Shown one piece after another: positions 11,060 to 22,155 of a DNA stretch of 64,000 nt. How positions within the stretch are numbered: the stretch's first letter is position 1; each line of letters begins with the position of its first letter. The DNA comes from Rana temporaria (Eukaryota > Chordata > Amphibia > Anura > Ranidae), in the NCBI RefSeq assembly GCF_905171775.1, contig NC_053494.1, positions 157,224,456-157,288,455 of the forward strand, given 5' to 3'. The notes beneath the pieces were generated by a model. It saw only the letters and a list, made by a program, of their open reading frames with translations. It searched no databases and was not told the origin of the DNA. Made by a program: the position numbers and the translations under genes.

Positions 11060-11775
11060 GGGCCAGATTCACAAAGAGATACGACGGTGTATCTACAGAT
11101 ACACCATCGTATCTCTGACACTGGTCCTATCTATGCGCCTGATTCATAGAATCAGTTACGCATAGATAGGGCTAGATCCGACAGTGTTACACTGTGTTAC
11201 ACTGTCGGATCTTTTTTTAAATTTAAAAATGGCGCCGGGGGCGTTCCCGCTGATTTACGGTAAATAATATGTAAATCAGCGAGATACGCAAATTCACGAA
11301 CGTACGCGGACCCGTCGCAGTGTTCTTACGTCGTTTCCGTAGCGGTTTTCCGTCATATACTTACCCCTTCTTTTATCAGGCGCAGCCAATGTTAAGTATA
11401 GCCGGCGTTCCCGCGTCGAATTTGAATTTTCCTACATCGTTTGCGTACGCCGATTCACAAACACGCACGTCGCAAGTCCCGCTCACGTCGCAACCACTGA
11501 CGTCCTAGTGACGTCAGTGGGAGCAATGAACGCCGGGAAATTCCCCGGACGGCGCATGCGCATTTAAATCAGCGCGGGAACGCGCCTGATTTAAATAGTA
11601 CACTCCCCTAGCCGCGGAATTTGAATTCCGCCGGGGGATTTAGGATCCGCCGTCGCAAGTTTGGAGGTAAGTGGTTTGTGAATTAGCCACTTGCCTCCTA
11701 AACTTGCGGGAGCGGATCTTAATTCACGTAGATCGAGCGGATCTATAGATCTGCTGAGCTACGTGTATCTGGCCC
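11060..11775. mobile_element. PIF/Harbinger-like MITE with GGGCCAGATTCAC end
   Basis: Left end GGGCCAGATTCACAAAGAG, right end ACGTGTATCTGGCCC, with the same ends as the 721-1444 copy. Internal near-palindromes include GATACACCATCGTATCTC and GATCCGACAGTGTTACACTG. TTA precedes it and TAC follows, so the duplication is imperfect. Non-coding. Confidence 0.75.
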
Positions 11776-11883
11776 TACAAGGTTGATTAGCTGCAAGTGA
11801 GAATGGGCAATAGGATGTCTCATTTTTTTGCCTTTAGATGGGCTTTCAAATTAACAGCACTTAGCATTTTGTTCTAAGATATA

Positions 11884-13073
11884 CAGTGCCTTGAAAAAGT
11901 ATTTATACCCCTTGAAATTTTCCACATGTTGTCATGTTACAACCAAAAACATAAATGTATTTTATTGGGATTTTATTTGATAGACCAACACAAAGTGGCA
12001 CATAATTGTGAAGTGGGAGGAAAATTATGAATGTTTTTTAAAACTTTTTACAAATCAATATGTGAAAAGTGTGGCATGCATTTGTATTCAGCCCCCCTGA
12101 GTCAGTACTTTGTAGAACCATCTTTCTCTACAATTACAGCTGTAAGTCTTTTTGGGGATGTCTCTACCAGCTTTGCACATCTAGAGAGGGACATTTTTTG
12201 CCCATTCTTTGCAAAATAGCTCAAGCTCTGTCGAATTGGATAGAGAGCGTCTGTGAACAGCATTTTCAAGTCTTGCCACAGATTCTCAATTAGATTTAGG
12301 TCTGGACTTTGACTGGGCCATTTTAACACATGAATATGCTTTGATCTAAATCATTCCATTGTAGCTCTGGCTGTATGTTTAGGGTCATTGTCCTGCTGGA
12401 AGGTGAACCTCCGCCCCAGTCTCAAGTCTTTTGTAGACTCTAACAGGTTTTCCTCTAAGATTGCCTTGTATTTGGTTTCATCCATCTTTCCATCAACTCT
12501 GTCCAGCTTCCCTGCTGAAGAAAAGCACCCCCACAACATGATGCTGCCACCACCATGTTTCATGGTGGTGATGGTGTGTTCAGGGTGATGTATTTTGGAT
12601 GATGAATTGAACAATGCTCTGTGAGATGTTAAAAGCTTGGGATATTTTTTATAACCTAACCTTGCTTTAAACTTATCCACAACTTAATCTCTGACCTGCC
12701 TGGTGTGTTCACTGGGCTTCATGATGTTGTTTGTTCATGAATGTTCTCTAACAAACCTCTGAGGGCTTCACAGAACAGTATTTATACTGAGGTTAAATTA
12801 CACACAGGTGGACTCCAGTTGGTTCCACTATATTTTAGTTAGGGGTATCCGTGTAAAGGGGGCTGAATACAAATGCACCCCACACTTTTCAGATATTTAT
12901 TTGTAAAAAAAAGTTCAAAACCATTTATCATTTTCCTTCCACTTCACAATTATGTGCCACTTTGTGTTGGTCTATCACAAAAAAAATAAAAATAAAATAC
13001 ATTTATGTTTTTGGTTGTAACATGACAACATTTGGAAAATTTCAAAGGATATGAATACTTTTTCAAGGTGCTA
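11884..13073 (-). mobile_element. Internally deleted Tc1-like transposon
   Basis: Long inverted repeats of about 180 bp. The left end CAGTGCCTTGAAAAAGTATT at 11884 is mirrored by TTTCAAGGTGCTA ending at 13073, with TA dinucleotides at 11882-11883 and 13074-13075. Both arms share the inner block CACTTCACAATTATGTGCCA or its complement. At about 1.19 kb it is shorter than the usual 1.6 kb because the transposase has lost its N-terminal part. Confidence 0.9.
12099..12722 (-). pseudogene. Tc1 transposase, truncated and with stop codons
   Basis: From an ATG at 12722 the frame runs MKPSEHTRQVRD and then hits a stop. It continues in the same frame with GGGSIMLWGCFSSAG, FQQDNDPKHTARA (second catalytic Asp region) and, after a second in-frame stop near 12350 where the family has Trp, KWPSQSPDLNLIENLW (third catalytic acid, Glu). 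It ends ...GSTKY-stop at 12099. About 207 codons remain of the usual ~340. The paired helix-turn-helix DNA-binding domain and the first catalytic region are missing, so it cannot encode an active enzyme. Confidence 0.9.
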
Positions 13074-13075
13074 TA

Positions 13076-13511
13076 GCATACTACACTTTTTCACTGCACA
13101 TACTTTTTTGGCTTGGGGGTTATTAGTATATGTATTACAATGTATTATATTTATTGTGAACATCCAGGTCTTTTGTGGTGTTTTAAATACTGTTTATTTA
13201 TTTCCTATGATTAGTTTGGCTTTTTTTTTTATTTTGTAAATCACATAAATATTTCACATTTATAACTTGAAATAATATGCAAGGTCAGTGCTCTGTGAAA
13301 TCTCTTTCTTTCAGAGAAGGTGCTGTACTAAAGAAACGAAAGAGTAGGGACACGAACCCCTCCAATTCTGCTAGCAAAAATTAAAACAAAAACATTGTAC
13401 AGTAGTTGTTCTTTAAATGTTTGAATGGTAATATCTGTTCTGGGGGCAGCCAAGAAAAGATATCTTCTTACTTTAGGGCAAGAAGAAATCTCCTTTTTAA
13501 ATAGATAAATA
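13076..13511. other. AT-rich unassigned sequence
   Basis: AT-rich spacer between the Tc1 element and the next LTR. No gene or repeat ends recognised. Confidence 0.4.
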
Positions 13512-13528
13512 TGTAGCACCCTCTAGAG

Positions 13529-14950
13529 CAGGGGTCTCAAACATGGGCGTCCGCTGAAATTTTTCCAGGGGGGGGGCATAATTTTGTGATCACCTATGCA
13601 CCGCTTCTTTGACAATGTCGGGGAGGGGAGGGGCTTAGTCATTATCCTATAAAGCGCAGGCATGTGCCCATGATATGCAGCCTCACTGTGCTGATCAAAT
13701 GTACAGTACAGAGGGTGTACAATATATGTATATAGAAGGGGTGGATAGTATTGGTATATAGAGGAAGGAAGGTGGGTATATACAGCTCTATATACATGAC
13801 AGATGTATATCTGCATTCAGTGATGATGGAGGAATACAGGAAGAAAGATGGGTGTATATAGCTGTATACAGGACATATGATATGATCTTTTCTATACCCT
13901 GTTTCCCCAAAAATAAGACCTACCCTGAAAATAAGACCTAGCGTTATTTTCCAAGAGGGCTGCAATATAAGCCCTACCCTGAAAATAAGCCCTAGTTAAA
14001 AATGCTTGTAAAATCCAATAATCCACTATATTACAGTAGTTTATAATGTACAATGTGTGTGTTTCTGTAATATAGTTGCGGGGAAGAGAGCTCCGGCGGG
14101 TAACAAAAATGCAGAGCGGCGCTATAACAAATGTATTTGGCACAATTATATTACAGAAACGCACACATTGTACATTATATACTACTGTAATAGAGTGGAT
14201 TATAGGATTGTACAAGCATTTTAACTCAGTTTACACTGGGGATTCCTGATAGGCAGGGAGGGAGAGGGGGAGAGAAGACAGCACATTACATGGTAAGACC
14301 TACCCCGAAAATAAGCCCTACTGTGTCTTTTGTTGGCATAATTAATATAAGACCCGGGCTTATTTTCGGGGAAACACGGTATCTGGCACCCCCCCCCCCC
14401 TTCACTGATCATACCTGTATGCACTCAGCTGCCCCCCTCATCTGTATATATGTCAGTCCCCCCCTGTACACAAACAGCCAAACAGCCTCCTCCCTTCACT
14501 TGTACTCACAGCCCCCACTTGTAAGGTCACGGTGGTCTTCCTTCTCCCAAGTCCTGTTTCCACATGTCCATTTGAAAATACATTACAGGCATCAAAGCAA
14601 ACACGAGGGTGCACATACAGGAAACGGCCAGAGGTGGCAGTAAAGAGCTCTGTAAGCTCCGTGACACTGTGGAGCCGACTCACACAAACACAGAGAGAGT
14701 CAGCACTCAGCACAGCTACAGATGCAAGCATGGCAGACCCTTGTGGATTCCAGGGGGGGTCACTCGCCCCCCCTTAACCCTATGAGCGAACGCCCATGGT
14801 CTCAAACTGGCGGCAATATAGCTGTTGCAGAACTACAAGTCCCATCATGCCTCTACCTGTGGGAGTCATGCTTGTATATGTCAGCCTTGCAATGCCTCAT
14901 GGGACTTGTAGTTCTGTAACAGCTGGATGGCAGCCAGTTTGAGACCCCTG
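13529..14950. mobile_element. hAT element with CAGGGGTCTCAAAC ends
   Basis: Left end CAGGGGTCTCAAACATGG, right end CCAGTTTGAGACCCCTG. The 8-bp duplications CTCTAGAG and CTCTTGAG match at 7 of 8. Near the right end the hairpin pair ACAAGTCCCATCATGCCTC and CATGGGACTTGTAGTTCTG is shared in style with the small hAT at 40947-41094. It carries a TA-flanked MITE (13897-14379). No transposase found. Confidence 0.8.
13897..14379. mobile_element. TA-flanked MITE with 'AAAATAAGACC' ends
   Basis: Left end CCCTGTTTCCCCAAAAATAA, right end TTATTTTCGGGGAAACACGG, TA at 13895-13896 and 14380-14381. Inside, GCACACATTGTACATTATA mirrors TATAATGTACAATGTGTGTG. Nested in the hAT element. Confidence 0.8.
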
Positions 14951-15777
14951 CTCTTGAGTGTGCTAGTTGGTAGTGTAGGTCTGCTAGTGTAAGAAAATTT
15001 AGCTTGGCTCAGGGCCAAGCCTGTACTGTGAATCTGGGTCAGGGTTCAGTGAGTTAGGGCTGGATGACTCATCCTGACAGCTTCTGCTGTTTCTAGAAAG
15101 TTGTAGAAACTTCTCAAGCTAGTGGGCAGGAGGTGAGAAGGAGCTGCCTGGAATATTTATGAGGGTTTCTGTCAATCCCTAGTAAAAGGGCTGCAGGGGG
15201 AAGACCACCTCATAAATATGCATGTGTTATGCCAGCAGAGGCAGTCGGGTGGAAAAGGGGGTTTGGAGTGCTGAGGAGGCTGTTGTGGCCCTCAAGGGCG
15301 CCCCCTAGTCTGGGGGGGTGACCTTGGGCCGGGGTCAGTGCTGGAAAGGTCCTGCCATAACACATGGAGGAAGACCTTCCTGGAGGCACAGGCGCAAGGA
15401 GAGAGTCAGCCGGGTGGGCTTGTGAGTTTCAGTCCAGAGGACTGGAGGGCTAGTGAAAGGGGCAGCTGCAGCCAGGTGGGTTGGCAATGCCTGAAGAGGC
15501 GGAATCAGGTGCTGGGATCAGTAGCCACAGAAAGAGTAATTCAAGCTGAACACTGTAATTTTTGCTACACAACCATGGGGCCTCAAGTTCCTACCTGAAA
15601 GCCTGTCAGATCTTCACACAGTGATCCAGAGCAAGTGAGTGCTGGAGGAAGAAGTGAAGCTGTATATAAAGACTTTGTTGATAAAGTCTGCTAAAGTCAA
15701 GTTGGCATCCCATACCTTCCCATCCCTATCAAAGGTATAACCCTTGATAAATAATAATAATAAAAAATAAAATATTT

Positions 15778-15822
15778 CCCCCTGAAGTAGATATATCATC
15801 CCTCTATCGACACGCGTTGGGG
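15778..15822 (+). ncRNA. Degenerate hammerhead-ribozyme-like motif
   Basis: CCCC (15778-15781) can pair with GGGG (15819-15822) as stem I. Between them lie CTGAAG, a weak TAGA/TCTA stem II, GACA, CGCGT and T at the cleavage position. This matches the type I layout CUGANGA-stem II-GAA-ACGCGU-H. The A14-to-C change in GAA and T at A9 should abolish activity. Confidence 0.4.
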
Positions 15823-16034
15823 AGGGGTCAGGACGGCACGACTGTAAGCCAAGGAGGATGCTCGTATCATCACAATACCATGTTGGTATACACATGAACA
15901 TGCTTAACATAGAATGGTGCACTGACACACCCGATCTGTGTAAGTATCCCTGAAAGGGATTTTGCTTAATTTAATAAATAGTTTAAAACGTTATTGCACT
16001 ATCAAGTTTTCCTATTTCATATATCCCAGATGTA

Positions 16035-16606
16035 CTGTATTTGCTGGTGTATAAGACTACCTTTTACACTTAAAAAAAATGGCCAAAAAGAAGGGGTCGT
16101 CTTATACGCCGGGTCAGCTGCTTGGATGCCTGCTGGATGTGCGGTAATACTGTATATAGCTTTGGCTACATACAGTATATACCGCATAGCGAATCCTGTT
16201 GAGCGATGTATTCAAATGAATACAGAGCCTGCTCGGATTGGAGTAACAACCTCTGCCAATCTGAGCAGGCTACATACAGTAGCCTGCTCGGATTGGCTTT
16301 GAGAGTCAGAGAGGCGTGGGCTGATGATGTTACAGCCTCTGCCAATCCAAGCAGGCTTTGTATTCATTAATTGAATACATCGCTCGCTGTGATTGGCTCC
16401 AGCTCTAGCATGAAGGAAGAAGAATATGGCTCTAGCTTCAGCAAGAATGAAGAAGAATATGGCTCCAGAAGGAAGAAATATGAAGCGTTGGAAGCCTCGG
16501 AAGGGGGGTCGTCTTATACAGTGAGTACAGGCAAAAAAATCTTAAAAACTGTAAAATTAGGGGGTCGTCTTATACGCCCGGTCGCCTTATACACTGGCAA
16601 ATACGG
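16035..16606. mobile_element. TA-flanked MITE with 'CGTCTTATAC' ends
   Basis: Left end CTGTATTTGCTGGTGTATAA, right end TTATACACTGGCAAATACGG, TA at 16033-16034 and 16607-16608. Contains GGGGTCGTCTTATACGCC near both ends and a palindromic centre (AGCCTGCTCGGATTGG with partner). Same family as 45596-46372. Confidence 0.8.
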
Positions 16607-17069
16607 TATATGCTGAGTAGTCCAGGAGCCTGACACTATTAAAGAGCCCAGAGGTAGTTCACATGCGTGCTTTGACTTAGCTTAATTGAAAAGTCGCACG
16701 CTCTAAGGTGAGTGTTTATTACCTAAGGGGGGCACCTGAGTGATAACACCCTAGCACGGGTTGCATCACATATCAAGTTTTTTCGAATAACACTGACTTT
16801 ATTATCACGTTATCAGTGACGCAGCTGGATGCTACTCAAATGCACATGAGCACCTTGTCATATGACCGGAACCACATATTTTTATTTTGCTTGTATTGCT
16901 TTTCTTAGCACGGTCATTAATGACATATCTGGACACTTTATGACTGCATAGGATCACTTTGATATATTATTTGTTTTATGCCTTTGGTATTTTAAACACA
17001 GTTATGCACCAAGCACTTTACATTTAGTTCACCATCATGTTATATACATTTATTTTAAGTATTTACTTA

Positions 17070-17558
17070 CCGTATTTATCGGCGTATACCGCGCACTTTT
17101 TTGCCCTGAAAATCAGGGCAAAATCGTGGGTGCGCTATATACGCTGATACCTGCTTTCCCGCGCTGAGTTTGAATACTGCGCCGGCATATACCGAGCGCA
17201 GTACACTCGTGTATAGTCGGGCAGGCTCGGCTACTCTCGCGCTCACGTCCTGGACGTACAGGACGTGAGCGCGAGAGTAGCCGAGCCTGCCCGACTATAC
17301 ACGAGTGTACTGCGCTCGATATTTGCCGGCGCAGTATTCAAACTCGGCGCGGGAAAGCGGGGATCGAGTGGGGAGGACGCCGCAGAAGGATGCCGGACCC
17401 GACGAAGAGGACACCCGAAGCCGCAGACGGACGCCGGACCCGACAAGGCCGCCGATGGACGCCGCGCAAGACACCAAAACTGTAAGTACAAAAATCTTTT
17501 TTCCACAGGAATGCGGGTCCACTTTAGGGGTGCGCGCGCAATACCCCGATAAATACGG
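17070..17558. mobile_element. TA-flanked MITE with strong central palindrome
   Basis: Left end CCGTATTTATCGGCGTATAC, right end ATACCCCGATAAATACGG, TA at 17068-17069 and 17559-17560. The centre is a long inverted repeat: GTGTATAGTCGGGCAGGCTC is followed by GAGCCTGCCCGACTATACAC about 70 bases on. Confidence 0.8.
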
Positions 17559-17560
17559 TA

Positions 17561-18065
17561 TATAATATTTAATTTATTTATTTATTACTCATCTGATCCA
17601 ATATTATGTTTATTTTTTGGAAGGAGTATACATATTTTTAGTGTGCACTATTATTAACACCACTTATTATTTATTAATTTGTTAAAAAACGCTATTGTTA
17701 AAAAAAAAATGTGTTATGTTGCATGCATTCGACCAATGGGTATTTCTTAAAGGTGAACTTCACTCTCTCAATCATTTTTGACTATTTTTAGACCTCATGC
17801 TGCTAGCATTAGTAAATTGGTTAAAAGGCATATCATATTAACAGTACTTGTTTTAAAGATTTTTTAAATTTCTTCAGTTACATCCTGGTTTTCCAGGCCT
17901 AGGCAAATGATGTCATACATCTAAGGTTTTATTAACCCTCTTGTTGTATGATTGTCATTTTATATCGGCTATAGATTGCTGTGAAGAGGAGCTTGGTATA
18001 TGTATTTTCATTTTGTTTTTTTGTTTTGTTCAATACGTTTTATTTTATAGGTAAAGGTTCTTGTA
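17561..18065. other. AT-rich unassigned sequence
   Basis: No gene seen. AT-rich with several homopolymer runs. Confidence 0.4.
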
Positions 18066-18073
18066 GTGTCAGC

Positions 18074-18355
18074 CAGGGCTTTTTTTCAGGGGGAACTTGG
18101 GGGAACTCAGTTCCACCACCTCTGGCTCAGACCCTTTGGTGCCTGCTCACCACAATCATTTGTAAACACAGAAGTCTGGTTTCTGTGTTTACAAGTGACA
18201 GCTCTGCACTCTGTGTGTAAGCCCCTGAACTCTGCACTCTGTATGTAATGCAATCCTGGTACTTAATGCCCCTTTAATACCCTTCTACTGTTTGTGAAAT
18301 CTGAACGGGGTCGTGGTTGAGTTCCTGCACCTATTTTCTGAGAAAAAAAGCTCTG
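18074..18355. mobile_element. 282-bp hAT MITE with perfect 8-bp duplication
   Basis: Starts CAGGGCTTTTTTTCAGGG and ends TGAGAAAAAAAGCTCTG. GTGTCAGC is exactly duplicated (18066-18073 and 18356-18363). An inner hairpin pairs TTGTAAACACAGAAG with TTCTGTGTTTACAAG. Confidence 0.9.
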
Positions 18356-18393
18356 GTGTCAGCTATATGTGTTTCAGATGCAGTATAGTTCCG

Positions 18394-18484
18394 CTCTGCC
18401 CCACAATACTCCGCAATACCCTGCAATACCCCACAATACTCCGCAATACCCCACAATACTCCGCAATACCCCACAATACCCTGC
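18394..18484. repeat. 10/20-bp microsatellite (CCACAATACT CCGCAATACC)
   Basis: About nine tandem decamers alternating CCACAATAC(C/T) with CCGCAATACC or CTGCAATACC. Confidence 0.9.
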
Positions 18485-18884
18485 AACATCGTCTACAGGG
18501 ATTTTTAAGTAGCAAAGTTTGGCGCTATTCCACGAGCGTGTGCAATTTTGAAGGGTGACATGTTGGGTATCTATTTACTCGGCGTAACTTCATCTTTCAC
18601 ATTTATGCAAAAGAATGAAGAAAAAATACTAAATTTGCCAAATTTTATAACAGAAACAAAGAAAAATTATCTGTCTTTTTTCTCTTATAGCGCAAAAAAT
18701 AAAAAACCCAACGGTGATTAAATACCACCAAAAGAAAGCTCTATTTGTGTGAAAAAAAGGACGAAAATTTCATTTGGGTACAATGTTGTATGACTGAGTA
18801 ATTGTCATTCAAATTGTGAGAGCACCGAAAGCTGAAAATTGGTCTGGTTATTAAGGGGGTTTACGTGGTTATTAAGTGGTTAAC
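18485..18884 (-). mobile_element. Old diverged relative of TTAA family A
   Basis: On the minus strand it reads TTAACCACTTAATAACCAG, then AGAGCTTTCTTTTGGTGGTA and TTTTTTGCGCTATAAG, the family A block order. It is much more diverged than the other copies and lacks a clear far end. Confidence 0.6.
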
Positions 18885-19283
18885 TTAAAGGAGTTCTCTG
18901 ACCTAAAACTTTTAACCCCCGCTGTGCCCGGGCTGTAAAAAAATAGAAAATAAACTTTCACTTACCTGCCTACGATCCCCCGTTGTTCCGATATCGCCGT
19001 CCCGTTCTCCGGTCCCGGTCTCTTCCGCTTCCTGTGTGTCGGTGACTCATAGTGCGCTCAGCCTATCAGTGGCCGCGACGGGACATTGCTGCGGCCGCTG
19101 ATAGGCTGAGCGCACTATGAGTCACCGACACACAGGAAGCGGAAGGGGCCCGGGACCGGAGAACGGGACGGCGATATCGGAACAACGGGGGATCGTAGGC
19201 AGGTAAGTGAAAGTTTATTTTCTATTTTTTTACAGCCCGGGCACAGCGGGGGTTAAAAGTTTTAGGTCAGAGAACTCCTTTAA
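18885..19283. mobile_element. Near-perfect ~400-bp palindromic TTAA MITE
   Basis: TTAAAGGAGTTCTCTGACC at the left mirrors GGTCAGAGAACTCCTTTAA at the right. The arms stay nearly identical for about 170 bp each (ACTTACCTGCCTACGATCC with GGATCGTAGGCAGGTAAGT) to a short GC-rich loop near 19075. TTAA at 18885-18888 and 19280-19283. Non-coding. Confidence 0.85.
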
Positions 19284-19289
19284 TAAACA

Positions 19290-19600
19290 AGTGTTGGACT
19301 TTAAGTGGTTAAATTTAGTTACAATGTTAGTTAGTTACAATGTTTCATTTTGTTTACAAACTTGGCAGACTGCCCAGATTTTTTCTTTACACACAGAAGA
19401 TTATCCCTTTGATCTAAGAAAGAAGCGTTAGTTACAATGTTTCCTGTTAAAAACTTGGCAGACTGCCCAGATATTTTCTTTTGACAGCTGAAAGTCTTTC
19501 CACTTTTTATATGAAAGAATCAGCAAACTCTGCATTGGAGATCGTCAGGGGGGTTGAATCGAAATCACGATTTTTTTAACGATTAATTGTGCAGCTCTCG
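19290..19600. mobile_element. Right-end fragment of hAT 'AGCTGCACGATT' family
   Basis: Shares AACTTGGCAGACTGCCCAGA, AAGTCTTTCCACTT and GGAGATCGTCAGGGGGGTTG, and the end AACGATTAATTGTGCAGCTC, with the complete copies at 45365-48247 and 55216-56899. The left half is missing. Confidence 0.65.
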
Positions 19601-20171
19601 CACGGTAGTTGCGCAACAATTTTTCTAACATGTTTTTTTTGGAAAAAAAACTGTTTCATTCATTAAAAAAAACACTAGTTAGTTAAGTTAGCATTAGATT
19701 TTTTTTGGAATCCTAAGCGATGCTTTAATTTTTTTTTAGGTTACATGTTTAGAGTTACAGAGGAGGTCTAGTACTATAATTATTGTTCTCGCTCCAACGA
19801 TCGTGGCGTATGTAACCTGTGTGTATCTGGCTCTGATACTACCAGTGCCTACCCAGCCACTGACTAGTATCTCTCCCCAGCCTGTCCCCACACACCCTCT
19901 CACCTGCTGACCTGTGGATGGGGGAATCACTCCTGCAGTGTTATTGTGTTCTGCCAGTGCGTACAATGATCAGTGTTGCTAACTTTAGCTGGCAGCACTG
20001 ATTGTTTTGGGAAAAACCTAACAGGCTGGTTGTACTCAAGTTGATTAATAGATTGACTTGTGTAAAACCAGCTAGCCCATACATAGATCGACTATGGCTG
20101 GTCTCTGCATAATTGGCGTAATTTCAATCCATGTATGACCCGCTTAACCACTACGCAGTCCCTAAATATCC
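19601..20171. other. Unassigned sequence
   Basis: Contains GCCCATACATAGATCGACTATGGC, a theme of another MITE group also seen near 42780. No clear paired ends and no gene. Confidence 0.35.
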
Positions 20172-20875
20172 TTCCACTCCTGTACATAGTGCTCACTGTC
20201 ATACTCTCCACACTCCTCTCCTGTACATAGTGCCCACTGTCATACTCTCCACACTTCTCTCCTATACATAGTACCCACTGTCATACCCTACACACTCCTC
20301 TCCTGTACATAGTGCCCACTGTCATACTCTCCACACTTCTCTCCTATACATAATGCCCACTGTCATACCCTTCACACTCCTCTCCTGTACATAGTGCCTG
20401 CTGTCATACACTTCTCTCCTGTACATAGTGCCCACTGTCGCACCCTCCACACTCCTGTACATACTGCTCACTGTCATACCCTCCACACTCCTCTCCTATA
20501 CATAGCGTTCACTGTCATACCCTCCACACTCCTCTCCTATACATAGTGTTCACTGTCATACCCTCCACACTATTCTCCTATACATAGTGCCCACTATCAT
20601 ACCGTCTACATTCCTCTCCTGTACATACTGCCCCATCATACCCTCCACACTTCTCTCTGGTACGTACTACCCTCTGTCATACCCCCACACTCTTCCTGTA
20701 CATACTGCCCATTGTCATACCCTTCACACTCCTCTCCTGTACATAGTGCCCTTTGCCGTACCCTTTGCACTCCTCTCCTGTACATAGTGCCCACTGTTAG
20801 ACCCTCCACATTCCTCTCCCTCACCTGCACATACTTCCCACTTATATACCGTCCATACTCCTCCCCTATGTCGCT
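20172..20875. repeat. 42-bp minisatellite, about 17 copies
   Basis: Monomers of about 42 bp built from CTCCTCTCCTGTACATAGTG and CCCACTGTCATACCCTCCAC, with many substitutions and indels, so it is old. Frames crossing it (for example minus-strand 20636-20884) are artefacts. Confidence 0.9.
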
Positions 20876-22117
20876 TACCCACAAAAACAGTTCTTTAAAA
20901 TTATACTGAATATCCTCAATGTTACCAGCTCTAGAATGGACACACTTTTGTTAGTTCAACTAAAGGAAATCTCAGTTCTCATATTTGTTCTGCCCCATTA
21001 TTAGTACTCATTTAATTTTGTGATTACTACTATGATGTATAGAGGAACATCAGGGATCTCAGCTACTCTAAATATAGCACTTGTATAAAAAAGTGTCCCT
21101 GAAAATATTTTTTTAATGTTGGCAACTGTGCACTTAGGCACTGCCCAAGGGCCACTGGGTCAGTAGGGGGCCCCATGAGAGGCTCCTGGGATCCTGTGAT
21201 AATAAAGCGGTAGTAAAATTTAGACATTACTACTTTTTAGAGGCCCTGGGGTAGGTTATGCCACAACGTACAAGTATGCACAGCCTGTATATTAGCACAT
21301 TAGTGTACATTTCAATTTTCAGACTGAGCCCTCCAGTGCTGTGCTGTGATGAATCCGGTGGGGGCTGGGCACTTCCAACTTCACCCGGTCTTCCTTCTGG
21401 GTTCTGTGTCTTTGGTCACTTGCCTTGGCCGGGCTGCGTTCATGTCATTCCCACGCATTTATTTATTATTTATAAAAGGCCCCACCAAAATCCTCAGCAC
21501 CAGTCCCATGATGTTTTAATCTGGCACAGCTCTAACGGATCCCCACATAGCAGTAGAACATTAAAAGGGGTTCTTAAATTGGAACTAAGGCTGGCCATAG
21601 ATGAGTATTTTTGTTCAAACAGTGGATTGGACGATAAAAAAAAAAAACTCTTTGTGAATGGAGGAATCCTCCCCACTGAGCGATTGTTTTTTGACAGCAG
21701 GGAGAACTCCACACAGCCAGAATACACGATCAGTGCTGCCGGCCATGGCTGGGACAAGAGGTGTGGGGGGGGGGGCAGCTGCCCTGGGCACTGCAGTATC
21801 ATGTGAGGATGGGGGCACTGCAAAGTAATTGGGGGGAGAAAATTTTAGGAGAAATTTGTTCCAGGATAGGGGAAAAAAAATGGGGGAGGGGAGAGTTTGT
21901 GCTAAGGGGGGGGGTAGAGGTTGTGTGCTTGAAGGGGACATTTTAGGAGTAGATGATTTGTGCTAGAAGGGGTTATTTTTATTCTGAGAGGTATTTGTGC
22001 TGGGGGGTTTGGGGGATGGGAGGGGCAAGATTTGTGCTGGGGGGATTTTTACTGACACATAATGCTCATACATCTTGGGGGGGGGGGAGTGCAGTTTGGC
22101 ATGTACAGTATGTCCTG
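20876..22117. other. Unassigned sequence becoming G-rich
   Basis: No complete element recognised. 21760-22080 is a degenerate repetitive G-rich stretch with recurring ATTTGTGCT(A/G) and GGGGGG blocks. The 182-codon frame at 21258-21806 has no recognisable domain. Confidence 0.4.
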
Positions 22118-22152
22118 TAGGGATGTCAAATATTATCGCTGCATCACGATTC
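22118..22152 (+). mobile_element. Possible hAT left terminus abutting the 21-bp array
   Basis: TAGGGATGTCAAATATTATC followed by GCTGCATCACGATTC resembles hAT ends in this window (TAGGGTTGTCC, TAGAGCTGCACGATT). The tandem array begins 3-4 bases later. No matching right terminus was found after the array. Confidence 0.3.
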
Positions 22153-22155
22153 GGG

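Larger units (their letters stand above)
13512..15735 (+). mobile_element. LTR fragment split by a hAT element
   Basis: Starts TGTAGCACCCTCTAGAG, like the other LTR starts in the window, and resumes after the hAT insertion at 14951 with TGTGCTAGTTGGTAGTGTAG. It contains AATATTTATGAGG and GTATATAAAG TATA-like sites. The 3' boundary is uncertain and no coding region adjoins it. Confidence 0.45.
15736..17066 (+). mobile_element. Retroelement relic with degenerate hammerhead, split by a MITE
   Basis: Begins with an AATAAT-rich tract and the hammerhead-like motif at 15778-15822, and continues past a MITE (16035-16606) into AT-rich sequence (TTATGCCTTTGGTATTTTAA near 16980). The order resembles hammerhead-bearing Penelope-like pLTRs. 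No coding sequence seen; boundaries approximate. Confidence 0.35.

Noticed and set aside
11884..13073. Active Tc1 transposon
   Set aside because: Transposase has at least two in-frame stops and lacks its DNA-binding and first catalytic regions.
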